From assembly GCA_038852285.1 (NCBI GenBank), contig JAWCKG010000017.1:1-41745 (forward strand): a stretch of DNA of 41,745 nucleotides. The letters are read 5' to 3'. The stretch comes from Candidatus Bathyarchaeia archaeon (lineage in GTDB: Archaea; Thermoproteota; Bathyarchaeia; 40CM-2-53-6; DTGE01). The notes beneath the pieces were generated by a model that saw only the letters and a list, made by a program, of their open reading frames with translations, searched no databases and had not been told where the DNA came from. Position 1 is the first letter of the stretch; each line of letters begins with the position of its first letter. The translations under genes were made by a program, and so were the position numbers. Shown one piece after another: positions 24,101 to 33,405 of the stretch.

Positions 24101-25936
24101 GTGTTGGTTGATCTTAATGCTTTAGCCTCCCTTGAATCTGGCAAGCTTCTTCTGCTGGGAAATGAGGCAATAGTGAGGGGTGCGTTGGAAGCGGGAGTGA
24201 AGGTAGTGACGGCTTATCCCGGAACACCATCGTCGGAGGTCGTGGACACATTTTACAGGATAGCTGAAAAAACTGGTGTTTATGTGGAGTACTCGGTGAA
24301 TGAGAAGGTGGCTTTGGAGGTCGCGGCGGGTGCGGCGGTTTCCGGTGTGAGGGCTTTATGCTCGATGAAGCATGTAGGGTTGAACGTGGCTTCAGACGCC
24401 CTCATAACCCTAGCGTACACTGGGGTGAGAGGAGGTTTTTTGGCGGTGACGGCGGATGATCCTTCATGCTGGAGTTCTCAGAACGAGCAAGATAACAGAT
24501 ACTACGCTAGGCTAGCCAACATCCCCATGTTCGAGCCTTCAAACAGCCAGGAGGCGAAGGATATGACATGTTCAGCATTGAAGCTTTCTGAGGAGCTGGA
24601 GCTACCGGTCATTCTAAGGACGACTACGAGGGTAAGTCACACCTTGGCACCTGTCACCTTAGGTCCACTGGAAAAATCGGCGGTGAAAGGCGTTTTCATC
24701 AAGGATGCTCGGCGATTCGTCATGGTTCCCAGCAACGCCCTCGTAAGGCATGACGTGCTTCTAGACAAGATGAAGAAGGCTGAAGAGGTAAGCGAAGGCT
24801 CCGAGTACAACAGGGTATTTGGAGAGGGGGAAGAGATAGGCGTGATCGCGTCGGGCGCCGCCTTCAACTACGCTGTGGAGGCGGTGGATAAACTGGGAGT
24901 GAAGGCTTCGATCCTTAAGCTGGGTTTAACCCACCCTCTTCCATCAGGGAAGATCCTTAACTTTCTCCAAGGATTTGACAAGGTATTAGTGGTCGAGGAG
25001 CTTGAACCCATACTTGAAAACGATGTGAGAAGCATCGGCTTCGCCTTAGAAAAGAGGCCTAAGATATACGGTAAGCTTACAGGACATTTCCCTAGAAGTA
25101 AAGAATACTCCATAGAGGTCGTGTACCACGGTGTCGCCGCCTCCCTCGGTTTAGCCCCTCCTTTAGAAGCGAAGAGGCAAGATTCAACTCTGCCTCCAAC
25201 CCCTCCTAGACCTCCAATACTATGCCCAGGATGTCCTCATAGAGCCTCACTCTACGCGGCGAAGACAACTCTGGGAAAAGAAATGGCGTACTGCACCGAC
25301 ATAGGATGCTACGCCCTAGGTGTACAGCCTCCCCTTGAAGTAGGAGACATACTCATCTGCATGGGGGCCAGTTTAGGAGTCGCTAGCGGCATAAGCCATG
25401 CTCTAGGCTCCTCCACCGTAGCCATAGTGGGGGACTCCACATTTTTCCACGCTTCAATACCCGCCCTCATAAACGCCGTGTATAACAACCACAGAATCAT
25501 CGTTATAGTCTTAGACAACTTGACAACAGCCATGACGGGTTTTCAGCCCCATCCCGGCGTTGAGCCTACCCGAGGCCACAGGGTTATGATCGAAGACGTG
25601 GCTCAAGGATGCGGAGTTAAATACGTTAAGGTCCTCGACCCGATGAACCTGATGGAGGCGAGAAAAGCGCTTAAGGAAGCCGCCTTGTTTGAAGGCCCCT
25701 CAGTCATCGTCATGAGGCGCGCTTGCTCAGTGGACGAAAGGAGGAAGGGAGTGTACTCTCCTCCTTACGTAATCTCAAAGGAGAAGTGCAATAAATGCTT
25801 GGCATGTGTGAAGGTGCTAGGATGCCCCGCTTTTCACCTCTCAGATGGAGAATTAAAAATAGATGAGGTTCTATGCTCAGGATGCGGGTTATGCGTCTAC
25901 ATCTGTCCAGTGAAGGCGGTTGAACCGTCAAGGTGA
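24101..25936 (+). CDS. iorA: Indolepyruvate:ferredoxin oxidoreductase, alpha subunit
   Basis: Large subunit of the enzyme that oxidatively decarboxylates aryl-pyruvates from Trp, Phe and Tyr to aryl-acetyl-CoA, reducing ferredoxin. The N-terminal half has the pyrimidine-binding domain (GNEAIVRGALEAGV, AYPGTPSSEV). The thiamine-diphosphate domain has CPGCPHRASLYA (near residue 375), CTDIGCYALG, and GDSTFFHASIPAL followed by LDNLTTAMTGFQPHPG (near 445-485). The C-terminus has two ferredoxin-type cysteine sets, CNKCLACVKVLGCP (near 563) and CSGCGLCVYICP (near 592). Length 611 is as expected. GTG 24101 is used; TTG 24104 follows it. It overlaps iorB by four bases. Confidence 0.94.
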   Translation: MLVDLNALASLESGKLLLLGNEAIVRGALEAGVKVVTAYPGTPSSEVVDTFYRIAEKTGVYVEYSVNEKVALEVAAGAAVSGVRALCSMKHVGLNVASDALITLAYTGVRGGFLAVTADDPSCWSSQNEQDNRYYARLANIPMFEPSNSQEAKDMTCSALKLSEELELPVILRTTTRVSHTLAPVTLGPLEKSAVKGVFIKDARRFVMVPSNALVRHDVLLDKMKKAEEVSEGSEYNRVFGEGEEIGVIASGAAFNYAVEAVDKLGVKASILKLGLTHPLPSGKILNFLQGFDKVLVVEELEPILENDVRSIGFALEKRPKIYGKLTGHFPRSKEYSIEVVYHGVAASLGLAPPLEAKRQDSTLPPTPPRPPILCPGCPHRASLYAAKTTLGKEMAYCTDIGCYALGVQPPLEVGDILICMGASLGVASGISHALGSSTVAIVGDSTFFHASIPALINAVYNNHRIIVIVLDNLTTAMTGFQPHPGVEPTRGHRVMIEDVAQGCGVKYVKVLDPMNLMEARKALKEAALFEGPSVIVMRRACSVDERRKGVYSPPYVISKEKCNKCLACVKVLGCPAFHLSDGELKIDEVLCSGCGLCVYICPVKAVEPSR

Positions 25937-26574
25937 GATCCGTGGACGCGTATAACATACTCGTAGTTGGAGTGGGGGGTCAAGGGGTCCTCTTCGCGTC
26001 GGAGGCTATAGGCGAAGCCGCCTTAGAATCTGGCTTCAACGTGAGGGTGGCTGAAGTGCATGGGATGGCGCAGAGGGGGGGCTCAGTTGTATGCAATGTT
26101 CGCCTAGGGGAAAGGGTTCACTCCCCCATGATTCCGGAGGGGGAATCCCATCTGATCATCGCCCTAGAGCCCTTAGAGGCCCTGAGATACGTAAGATATA
26201 TGAATCGTGAAACGTTAATCGCAGTAAACTCGAACGCCGTCATCCCTCCGGGACTCATCATATCTGGTGGGAGATATCCGAGTTTAAGCGAAATTGTTAA
26301 GGGGATAGGCGAGGTTTCTAAAAACATCTTGATCGTCGACGCTCTCAGCAAAGCTAAAGAGGCGGGAAGCCCTGCCGCTCAAAACGTTGTCATGCTTGGA
26401 TTGGTGTCCGCCTCCGGGAAGCTACCCATTTCCTCAGAGATTTTGAAGAAAACCGTTACCCAACTAGTGAAAAGAAAGTTTCAGGACGTTAATCGGAGAG
26501 CCTTCGAAATAGGCTTCAAAAGCTACATGGAAGCCTTAAACTCCTCATCCCTCTACTTAACCGGTAAGCTTTAG
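25933..26574 (+). CDS. iorB: Indolepyruvate:ferredoxin oxidoreductase, beta subunit
   Basis: Small subunit (213 residues) of the same enzyme, belonging to the gamma-type domain family of 2-oxoacid oxidoreductases. It begins YNILVVGVGGQGVLFASEAIG, then has VRVAEVHGMAQRGGSVVCNVR, the conserved block of this subunit. GTG 25933 overlaps the iorA stop as GTGA, so the two are translationally coupled and made in equal amounts. A second GTG lies at 25942. No other oxidoreductase subunit is needed. Confidence 0.93.
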   Translation: MRSVDAYNILVVGVGGQGVLFASEAIGEAALESGFNVRVAEVHGMAQRGGSVVCNVRLGERVHSPMIPEGESHLIIALEPLEALRYVRYMNRETLIAVNSNAVIPPGLIISGGRYPSLSEIVKGIGEVSKNILIVDALSKAKEAGSPAAQNVVMLGLVSASGKLPISSEILKKTVTQLVKRKFQDVNRRAFEIGFKSYMEALNSSSLYLTGKL

Positions 26575-26620
26575 AGAGGAGTGAAGCCGCTTAGGCTCAT
26601 CTATTGCCCCTTCACGGGTA

Positions 26621-26630
26621 ATTTTATAAA
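26621..26630 (+). promoter_or_regulatory. TATA box of livKHM
   Basis: ATTTTATAAA lies about 60 bases before the livK start, giving a leader of about 35-40 bases. GGAG about ten bases before the ATG would serve as ribosome site. Confidence 0.45.
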
Positions 26631-26689
26631 TGAGGAAGAGGGATGGCTAAACTTCAAGAGCCATAAAGGCTTGATGGAGAATCGAAAAT

Positions 26690-28006
26690 ATGAGTGAGAA
26701 AGTTTCTAGACGTAAGTATGTGAAGTACGCCGCCGCCGGGGTGGTTGTGGTGGCAGCTGGCGCCGCGGGGGGCTACGTCGCCTGGCAGGCCGGTAGGAAG
26801 CCTAAAGCAAAGAGCGAGGTTATAATAGGCGTTATAGCGCCGATGGCTACATATCAAGGAACCGTGCAGAGAGACGCCGCCGCTCTGGCCATCGAAGAGG
26901 TCAACGCTAAGGGTGGTATACTCGGCTTACCTGTTAGAATGGTGGTTGGCGACGACAAGCTGGACGCCGATACGGCTGTAGCTGAGCTTAGAAGGCTTGT
27001 CACCGTGGAGCACGCCGATGTACTCACAGGTGGCTACTCGAGCGGTGTCATGACAGCTGAGATGGAAACCATGGCTGAGCTAAAAACCGTGTTCCTCGCC
27101 GATGCCTCTTCTACAGAGCACCCTGCGAAGGTCGCTGAAAACTATGAAAAATACAAGTACTGGTTTAGGATTACTCAAAACAACGGGGCGACGTTCGCCT
27201 TTGACCTAATTGACATGCTGGACATGCTCAAGGCAAGTGGAGTGACGGTAAACAAGGTTTACATAATCAGGGATGAGCACATATGGGTTGAAGCGGTCGA
27301 AGAGTTCCTAAAACCCCTGCTGAAGGAGAGAAACGTGGAGGTCGTTAAAAACGTGAAGATTCCAAGGGGCTACACGGAGTACGAGCCCTTGATCATAGAA
27401 GCCCACGATCTAGGCGCCCAAGTGATTTTACCGATCTTAGCCATCTCCGGGACGGGAGACGTCTTAGTCAAGCATTGGGCTACGCTCCGCTTACCGGTGT
27501 TGCTGGCTGGCCATGACTTGGCGCCGTTAGATCTGGGGTTCTGGGAAAAAACCGGAGGTGCGTGTAACTACTATATTTTCATCGTCGACGGCGGCGTTGT
27601 GCAAACAGCTCCTCCCACCTCGATGTGCGCGAGCTTCATCGAAAACTACACCAAGAAATATGGTCATCCCCCAGAGGCGCATCAAGGCTACGGCGCCTAC
27701 GACGCCGTCTACCTCTACAAGATGGCTCTCGAGGAAGCCGCGAAAGCCGGAGAACGCGACCCATTCAACTCGGACACTGTTGTCAGATACTTGGAAAAAA
27801 TAGCTACCTTGAAGAGTCCAGTGGAGTTGACTAGAAGAATAGCCTTCTACCCCCCCGGGCATGAAAGGAGATGGGATCACGACTTGGCTTGGGGCGACGA
27901 ATACGTCAGGAACTGGGTAGCGGAGTGGATCGATGGAAAACAGTACCTGATATGGCCGAAGGAGAGAGCCAACGCTGAAATGAAGCTTCCCCCTTGGTTC
28001 AAATAG
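26690..28006 (+). CDS. livK: Branched-chain-type amino-acid ABC transporter, substrate-binding protein
   Basis: Periplasmic-binding-protein type I fold of the Leu/Ile/Val receptor family. The N-terminus SRRKYVKYAAAGVVVVAAGAAGG is a twin-arginine signal (RRKYVK followed by a weak hydrophobic stretch); no lipobox Cys is seen, so an uncleaved helix may anchor it. The mature part starts VIIGVIAPMATYQGTVQRDAAALAIEE, followed by LGLPVRMVVGDDK and LTGGYSSGV, as in LivJ/LivK. Length 438. It leads the plus-strand half of the importer. Ligand could be branched-chain, aromatic or other; proximity to iorAB suggests amino acids used as fuel. Confidence 0.85.
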   Translation: MSEKVSRRKYVKYAAAGVVVVAAGAAGGYVAWQAGRKPKAKSEVIIGVIAPMATYQGTVQRDAAALAIEEVNAKGGILGLPVRMVVGDDKLDADTAVAELRRLVTVEHADVLTGGYSSGVMTAEMETMAELKTVFLADASSTEHPAKVAENYEKYKYWFRITQNNGATFAFDLIDMLDMLKASGVTVNKVYIIRDEHIWVEAVEEFLKPLLKERNVEVVKNVKIPRGYTEYEPLIIEAHDLGAQVILPILAISGTGDVLVKHWATLRLPVLLAGHDLAPLDLGFWEKTGGACNYYIFIVDGGVVQTAPPTSMCASFIENYTKKYGHPPEAHQGYGAYDAVYLYKMALEEAAKAGERDPFNSDTVVRYLEKIATLKSPVELTRRIAFYPPGHERRWDHDLAWGDEYVRNWVAEWIDGKQYLIWPKERANAEMKLPPWFK

Positions 28007-28058
28007 CCGTTAAAGCTCTCCTAAAACCTTTTTTAACTCTTAGCTTGAGATAATAGAA

Positions 28059-28922
28059 ATGATAGAAGTTTTGATGAGGATTCTCGTTTACGGAGCTACC
28101 CTAAGCGGAATCTACTCCCTCATCGCCGCTGGCTTCACCTTAATATTCGGCGTTTCAAGGATAATGAACTTCTCCCACGGAGCCTTTTTCATCCTTGGAG
28201 CTTACCTCGGAATCGCCGTCATCAACGGCCTCGGCCTCAACCCATATCTCTCCACCGCGATCAGCATACTTATCGTCGGTCTCTTCGCCGCCGCCGTCTA
28301 CAAGGGCATTATGTCTCCCGTGAGGACGCAAGAGGTGATGGTGATAATCGTCACCCTCGCGCTTGCCTTAATCCTCGAACAAATCATCCTCCTAACCTTC
28401 GGAGAGCATGGAATCTCCTACCCATCTATGATTAAGGGTGTGATGAGCGTAGGAGGAGTCCCCATCCCAACCATGAGGCTTCTCGTGCTAGCAATCGCCT
28501 TGACCGCTTTAATCATGCTCTGGATACTCATCAGTAAAACGAGGTTGGGAAGAGAGATAACGGCGGCGTCCCAGGACATGGAGGCCGCGACCCTTCTGGG
28601 CCTAGATGTCGACAAACTGTTTTTGACCACCGTATTCATCTCGGCCATCCTCGCCGCTTTAGGGGGATCGTTGTACGCCCAAGTCTACGCGGCGAACCCT
28701 TTCCTAGTGCTTAAATCCCTCATATTCGCCTTCGCCATCGTCATATTAGGCGGTTTAGGAAGCGTCAAAGGAAGCGTGATAGCGTCCTTCATAGTAGGCT
28801 ACATATTAACGGCGGTGATCGTCCTCTACGGGGCGAGGTGGTCTGAGCTCACCGCGCTACTAATAATCATAGCCATTTTGATCCTGAAGCCTACTGGGCT
28901 GTTCGGGGTGAAGGAGCTGTGA
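28059..28922 (+). CDS. livH: ABC transporter permease, LivH family
   Basis: Inner-membrane permease of the branched-chain amino-acid family, with eight or so helices over 287 residues. Typical LivH motifs are SLIAAGFTLIFGVSRIMNFSHG at the N-terminus, RTRLGREITAASQD-like text (here KTRLGREITAASQDMEAA) that contacts the ATPase, and FAIVILGGLGSVKGSVIAS near residue 225. It starts 52 bases after livK and overlaps livM by four bases (GTGA). Confidence 0.9.
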   Translation: MIEVLMRILVYGATLSGIYSLIAAGFTLIFGVSRIMNFSHGAFFILGAYLGIAVINGLGLNPYLSTAISILIVGLFAAAVYKGIMSPVRTQEVMVIIVTLALALILEQIILLTFGEHGISYPSMIKGVMSVGGVPIPTMRLLVLAIALTALIMLWILISKTRLGREITAASQDMEAATLLGLDVDKLFLTTVFISAILAALGGSLYAQVYAANPFLVLKSLIFAFAIVILGGLGSVKGSVIASFIVGYILTAVIVLYGARWSELTALLIIIAILILKPTGLFGVKEL

Positions 28923-29938
28923 GTGCTAGCCGTACAGTAGGCCTCAGGCTTATGGATAAAAGAGTTCTAGGAGCGGCGTTTTTCGTTTCCCTAGCTCTCG
29001 TCGTTTCTATTCTATCCCCGGACGCGTTCCTTTACATCCTTGGTTTAACGTACCTTTTCATGACCATCACGGTAAGCTGGGACGTAATGGTTGGCTATAC
29101 TGGACAAGTAAACCTGGGTCACATCGTCTTCGTAGGCATAGGTGCTTACACCACAGCTTTGCTTCAAACCCCGTCTAGGCTTCAAAGACTCATTCCCGGT
29201 ATACTTTTCGAAACATCCCAAGTACCAATATATGTCTCGATTCTTTGCGGAGGGATAGCGGCGGCGATATTTGGGCTGATAATAGGGGTTATAACCCTCA
29301 GGCTTAAAGGATGGTACTTCGCTTTGGTCACAGCTGTCCTGCCGCTTGTTTTCATGGAGACAACCGTCATATGGAAGGATGTGTTCGGTGGAGAAGAAGG
29401 CTTTTCCGTCGGTTTGAAGGGCGCCTTAGCTTCATCCACTGTTGGGAAATATTACGTCGCCTTCGCCTTCATGCTCGGGTCTGTAGCGGCGATGTACGCC
29501 ATAGCAAACAGCAAGGTGGGGTTAAAGTTTAAAGCGGTGAGGGAGGATTCATACCTCGCTGAGTCTGTGGGAATAGACACGGTGAAAGTTAAGGTTCTAG
29601 CCTTCATGGTAAGCTCCTTCTTCGCGGGCCTCGCGGGGGCGTTGATCGTGCATTACCGAGGCACAGTGTCACCGAGCCTCTACGACGTACCATTAATGCT
29701 TCTCATTATTCTGGCTGCGGTAATCGGTGGGTTAGGCACAGTATTCGGCCCAATGGTCGGGGGGCTAATCGTGTATTTAGCGAAGCATTGGTGGTTAAAG
29801 GGAGCGATGGCCGCGTTAACCTCGACCGGCCTTCCGTTAAACGACGATATAATCCTATACGCGGTGCTCATCGCAATGGCTGTGCTTTTACCAGAGGGAA
29901 TATGGATTAGGGCTAGGAAGATTATCCGCAGAGCATAA
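28919..29938 (+). CDS. livM: ABC transporter permease, LivM family
   Basis: Second permease subunit. The LivM signature is clear: VGYTGQVNLGHIVFVGIGAYT near residue 60, KFKAVREDSYLAESVGID near residue 200 (coupling loop for the ATPases), and the C-terminal block AAVIGGLGTVFGPMVGG. Length 339. Start GTG 28919 overlaps the livH stop. Its own stop is 27 bases from the convergent livF stop, so the importer genes meet tail to tail rather than forming one operon. Confidence 0.9.
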   Translation: MSASRTVGLRLMDKRVLGAAFFVSLALVVSILSPDAFLYILGLTYLFMTITVSWDVMVGYTGQVNLGHIVFVGIGAYTTALLQTPSRLQRLIPGILFETSQVPIYVSILCGGIAAAIFGLIIGVITLRLKGWYFALVTAVLPLVFMETTVIWKDVFGGEEGFSVGLKGALASSTVGKYYVAFAFMLGSVAAMYAIANSKVGLKFKAVREDSYLAESVGIDTVKVKVLAFMVSSFFAGLAGALIVHYRGTVSPSLYDVPLMLLIILAAVIGGLGTVFGPMVGGLIVYLAKHWWLKGAMAALTSTGLPLNDDIILYAVLIAMAVLLPEGIWIRARKIIRRA

Positions 29939-29964
29939 ATTGATTTAACCTATTTCCCGTGAGG

Positions 29965-30657
29965 TTAGAGTCGCTCCACGTAACTTTTTTCCAAGCCTCT
30001 AAGCGACTCAACGGTTCCGCTTTCCACTATTTCGCCACCGATCAACACGTTCACCCTGTTGGCCAACTCCAAGGCTAGGTGAATGTTTTGCTCAACCAAC
30101 AGAATTGGGGTTTTAAACTCCTTCTGTATATCTCTGAGGGCGTCTCTTATGCGACGTATAAGTTTTGGCGCCAATCCTAATGATGGTTCATCCATCAAAA
30201 GTAGTTTAGGCTTAGACATCAAGGCTCGACCAATCGCCACCATTTGCTGCTCTCCTCCACTCGCCATTTTGGCGACCTGGCTTCTTCTTCCTCTCAACTC
30301 TGGAAAAACCTTATAAACAAACTCCAACTCTTCATCGCAGCGGTTACTTTTCGCTCCAAGCATGAGGTTATCCTCTACAGTCATGTCTGGGAACAGCCTC
30401 CTTCCCTCTGGACAGATGGCGATCCCCTTCAGTATTCTTTCATGTGGTTTAAGCTTGTTGAGGGGTTCGCCGTTAAACTTTATTTCCCCTTCGGTTTTCA
30501 CCAGCCCGATTATCGATTTTAACAGCGTGGTTTTTCCCGCGCCGTTAGGGCCGAGTATGGCGACGGTTTCACCCGGATCCACATCGAAGCTTACATCTCT
30601 CAATATTAACGCTTTTTCATAGTAGGCTTTTAGGTTCTCAATCTCAAGAACCTTCAT
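29965..30657 (-). CDS. livF: ABC transporter ATPase, LivF family
   Basis: ATP-binding subunit. Walker A GPNGAGKTT (near residue 36), LivF-type MASGGEQQMVAIGRALM signature (near 130), Walker B LLLMDEPSLGLAP and the switch LLVEQNI are all intact. Length 230. Read on the minus strand after livG, with which it overlaps by 14 bases. It would pair with LivG to drive LivHM. Confidence 0.92.
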   Translation of the reverse strand: MKVLEIENLKAYYEKALILRDVSFDVDPGETVAILGPNGAGKTTLLKSIIGLVKTEGEIKFNGEPLNKLKPHERILKGIAICPEGRRLFPDMTVEDNLMLGAKSNRCDEELEFVYKVFPELRGRRSQVAKMASGGEQQMVAIGRALMSKPKLLLMDEPSLGLAPKLIRRIRDALRDIQKEFKTPILLVEQNIHLALELANRVNVLIGGEIVESGTVESLRGLEKSYVERL

Positions 30658-31348
30658 ATTCCGTCCCCAAGTAGACTTGAACTACTTTCTCATCCTTAAC
30701 CAGCTCCTCAGGGGTTCCTTCAAAAATAAGTTGCCCATAGTTCAAAACCAAAGCTCTCTCAACGTGACCGAAAAGCTCCCTCAACTTATGCTCAATGAGA
30801 ATCATCGTCATGTTTTTCTGCTTCAGCCTTTCGATAAGTGTCCCTAACCCTACGCTCTCCTTAGGGCTTAGCCCCGAGAAAGGTTCGTCCAGCAGCAGCA
30901 ACCTAGGGTTCGTCGCCAAAGCCATCCCGATGTTCAGCCTCCTCAAATCGCCTTGAGGAAGATCCTTCGCTAGAAGATTTCTCCTCTCCCAAAGCTCCAG
31001 CTCCTTCAACAACCCTTCCCACTCTTCGGTTATAACCGAAATATTCTCACGGACAGTAATGTTCTTAAAAACCCTGATGACTTGAAATGTTCTACTTAAA
31101 CCCATCTTAACCAATTCGTGGGGTTTTTTCCCCACTATGTTCTCACCGTTAAACTTTACAATCCCTGAGGTTGGCTTCATAAACCCTGATATAACGTTGA
31201 ATAAAGTGGTTTTTCCCGCGCCGTTAGGGCCGACGATTCCTAAGCACTCCCCTTCCTCCACGTCGAAGCTTACGTTACTTACCGCCTCAAGCTCCCCGAA
31301 TTTTTTGGTTAAATTTTTAACCTGAAGCAACAACGCTTTCCATCTCAA
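30644..31348 (-). CDS. livG: ABC transporter ATPase, LivG family
   Basis: ATP-binding subunit with Walker A GPNGAGKTT, the LivG-type GLSRTFQVIRVF after the Walker A domain, the signature region DLPQGDLRRLNIGMAL, Walker B LLLLDEPFSGLSP and the switch ILIEHKL. The signature starts PQGDLRR instead of SGG, a substitution seen in some LivG proteins. Start is uncertain: TTG 31348 is about 25-30 bases from a TATA-like region and could be leaderless, while TTG 31333 or 31330 would give the family's usual N-terminus LLQVKNLTKKFG. Divergent from the thioesterase gene. Confidence 0.88.
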   Translation of the reverse strand: MRWKALLLQVKNLTKKFGELEAVSNVSFDVEEGECLGIVGPNGAGKTTLFNVISGFMKPTSGIVKFNGENIVGKKPHELVKMGLSRTFQVIRVFKNITVRENISVITEEWEGLLKELELWERRNLLAKDLPQGDLRRLNIGMALATNPRLLLLDEPFSGLSPKESVGLGTLIERLKQKNMTMILIEHKLRELFGHVERALVLNYGQLIFEGTPEELVKDEKVVQVYLGTEYEGS

Positions 31349-31459
31349 CGTTGCGCAGTTTCCCTCAACCCTCAGATATAAGTTTAATATAAAAAAGTAA
31401 TTGAATGGTTAAGTTGACCTGAACAGTTTGCACCAGCTGAGGAGGGTGATGGATTCGCC

Positions 31460-31894
31460 TTGAAGAGTGAGGAATGTACGTCCATAATTAAGTCTTGGAT
31501 GAGTAACGATACTCTGTATAGGAATTATGGAATTAAACTCGTGGAGTTAGGGGAGGAGTACGCTGAAACCGAGATGGTAGTAAGAGAGGACATGAACAAC
31601 TTCCTAGGGATCACTCATGGAGCGATGATTTTCGCGTTAGCTGACCAAGCGTTCGCGGCTTCATCGAACTCTAAGGGACAGGCCTCGGTGGCTTTAAACA
31701 TGTCCATCGCCTTCCTAGAGGCTCCCAAGATAGGGGAGAAGTTGGTCGCTAAGGCTAGGATGCTAAGCTCCACTAGGCGAACTGGACTGTACGATATAAA
31801 AGTATACGGAGAGAATGGTAGGCTGATCGCGGTCTGCCAAGGTTTAGTGTACAGGAAGAAGGAGAGCGTTCAAGAGTTGTCAAGTTTACAGTAA
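31460..31894 (+). CDS. PaaI-like hotdog-fold acyl-CoA thioesterase
   Basis: Hydrolyses aryl- or acyl-CoA. The hotdog signature is NFLGITHGAMIFALADQAFAASSNS (asparagine, His-Gly and Asp of the PaaI-type site, near residues 45-65), with LNMSIAFLEAP and TRRTGLYDIKVY completing the sheet. Length 144 is normal. TTG 31460 has GGAGGGTGA ten bases upstream; an ATG at 31449 is out of frame and stops after four codons. Set between livG and the CoA ligase gene, it probably releases aryl-acids or rescues CoA during aromatic amino-acid breakdown. Confidence 0.82.
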   Translation: MKSEECTSIIKSWMSNDTLYRNYGIKLVELGEEYAETEMVVREDMNNFLGITHGAMIFALADQAFAASSNSKGQASVALNMSIAFLEAPKIGEKLVAKARMLSSTRRTGLYDIKVYGENGRLIAVCQGLVYRKKESVQELSSLQ

Positions 31895-31914
31895 GTTAAA
31901 ACCTTTAAAAAAGA

Positions 31915-33216
31915 TTAGATCTTTCTCATATCGACCACCCTCTTCGCCTTCCCTGTGGACCTCGGTATGCTGCCGGGCTCCGCTAACTCAACTTCAACAG
32001 AAAGGTTCAACACATTCTTCAACGCCGCCTGGGCCTTCCTCCTAACCTCATCCAGGCTCGCTGTCATGCCTTTACACGTCTTCTCGTCTACTTCAACTCT
32101 AACGGTCATCTTATCCAGTTCGTGCTCTCTATCGACGATCAATTGATAGTTTTCACTTAATTCAGGAATTCTCATCAAAACTGATTCAACTTGGCTGGGG
32201 AAAACGTTAATGCCTCTTATTATAAGCATGTCATCTGTCCTACCGTGAATTCGCATTATCCTAGGATGCGTTCTACCGCATTCGCATTCTTCGCTGTTAA
32301 GGTAGGTTACGTCGCCGGTTCTGTACCTCACCAAGGGCAACGCCTCCTTCGATAGGGTAGTCGCCACCAGCTCACCTTTCTCGCCTTCACCTAAAACCTC
32401 CCCAGTTTCAGGATCCACGATTTCCACGATATAGAGGTCACCCCAAACGTGGATACCATTTTGAAACTTGCACTCCGTGAACAATGGGCCGCCTAGCTCA
32501 GAGGTTCCGTAAACATCGTAAGCCTTTATTCCAGTGGAGTCTTCAATCCGTTTTCTCATATCCTCGGACCAAGGCTCAGCCCCGAACAATCCGGCTCTTA
32601 GCCGTGTATCCTTTCTGAACTCGACGCCTAAACCTCTAGCCACCTCGGCTAAATGTAGAAAGTATGAGGGGGTGCACGCTATGATGGTGGAGCCTAGGTC
32701 TTGCATAAACTCTATCTGCCTTTCAGTTCCCCCAGCTCCGATTGGCAGAACGGTGGCTTCAACCATCTCAGCCGCGTAGTGGAAACCCAACCCCCCCGTG
32801 AATAGGCCATATCCGTAGCTATTCTGCACGAGGTCTCCCCTCCCGACTCCTAAAGACTTTAACCCCCTGGCTAGGGAAGTGGACCAATCGTGAACATCGC
32901 TCCGCGTGTAACCTACGATCGTGGGTTTTCCCGTGGTGCCGGAAGACGCATGGTAGCAGGCAAGCTGATCGAGTGGAACACAAAACATGCCTACAGGATA
33001 GTTTTCTCTAAAATCCCGTTTAAATGTGAAAGGAAGATTTTTAAGGTCCTCCAGACTCTTCACATCCTCGAAGCCTACTCCAGCTTCCTTAAACCGTTTC
33101 CTGTAGAATGAAGAATGATCCTTGAGGTAGAGCATAAGTTGGCGGAGCTTTTTCTCCTGAAGCATCCTTAACTCCTTTTGAGGCATCCTTTCCGTAACTG
33201 GATCCAAGTACTCCAA
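31915..33216 (-). CDS. paaK: Phenylacetate-CoA ligase family enzyme
   Basis: AMP-forming ligase that activates phenylacetate or a similar aryl-acid with ATP and CoA. The P-loop HASSGTTGKPTIVGYT is at residues 89-104, the central motif YDVYGTSELGGP near 235, and LVRYRTGDV plus CECGRTHPRI (a likely zinc loop) near 300-320. Length 433 is normal. GGAGGAGGT lies six bases before TTG 33216, a strong site. Beside iorAB, whose products are aryl-acetyl-CoAs, it may scavenge aryl-acetates. Divergent from the ACT-domain gene, a common pairing. The exact acid is uncertain. Confidence 0.87.
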   Translation of the reverse strand: MEYLDPVTERMPQKELRMLQEKKLRQLMLYLKDHSSFYRKRFKEAGVGFEDVKSLEDLKNLPFTFKRDFRENYPVGMFCVPLDQLACYHASSGTTGKPTIVGYTRSDVHDWSTSLARGLKSLGVGRGDLVQNSYGYGLFTGGLGFHYAAEMVEATVLPIGAGGTERQIEFMQDLGSTIIACTPSYFLHLAEVARGLGVEFRKDTRLRAGLFGAEPWSEDMRKRIEDSTGIKAYDVYGTSELGGPLFTECKFQNGIHVWGDLYIVEIVDPETGEVLGEGEKGELVATTLSKEALPLVRYRTGDVTYLNSEECECGRTHPRIMRIHGRTDDMLIIRGINVFPSQVESVLMRIPELSENYQLIVDREHELDKMTVRVEVDEKTCKGMTASLDEVRRKAQAALKNVLNLSVEVELAEPGSIPRSTGKAKRVVDMRKI

Positions 33217-33352
33217 GGTTAACCTCCTCCAAACAGCTTTGGAGCCGATCGTAGATTTAAATAGGTTTGAGGAAATGCTTTAAAAGTGTTCACTTTAAAA
33301 TTATCGTCCGCGCTTAGCCCGTGGCTTAAACTGGCTTTGGAAGCGGATGAAG

Positions 33353-33370
33353 TTATATAATTATATATAG
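33353..33370. promoter_or_regulatory. AT-rich promoter element upstream of the ACT gene
   Basis: TTATATAATTATATATAG lies about 40-50 bases before the ACT-domain start, with a second TATA-like CTTATAAAG at 33384-33392. Nearly palindromic, so it may also bind a dimeric regulator. Confidence 0.4.
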
Positions 33371-33405
33371 CTCTGGGTGAAAGCTTATAAAGTGGATGTG
33401 GAAAG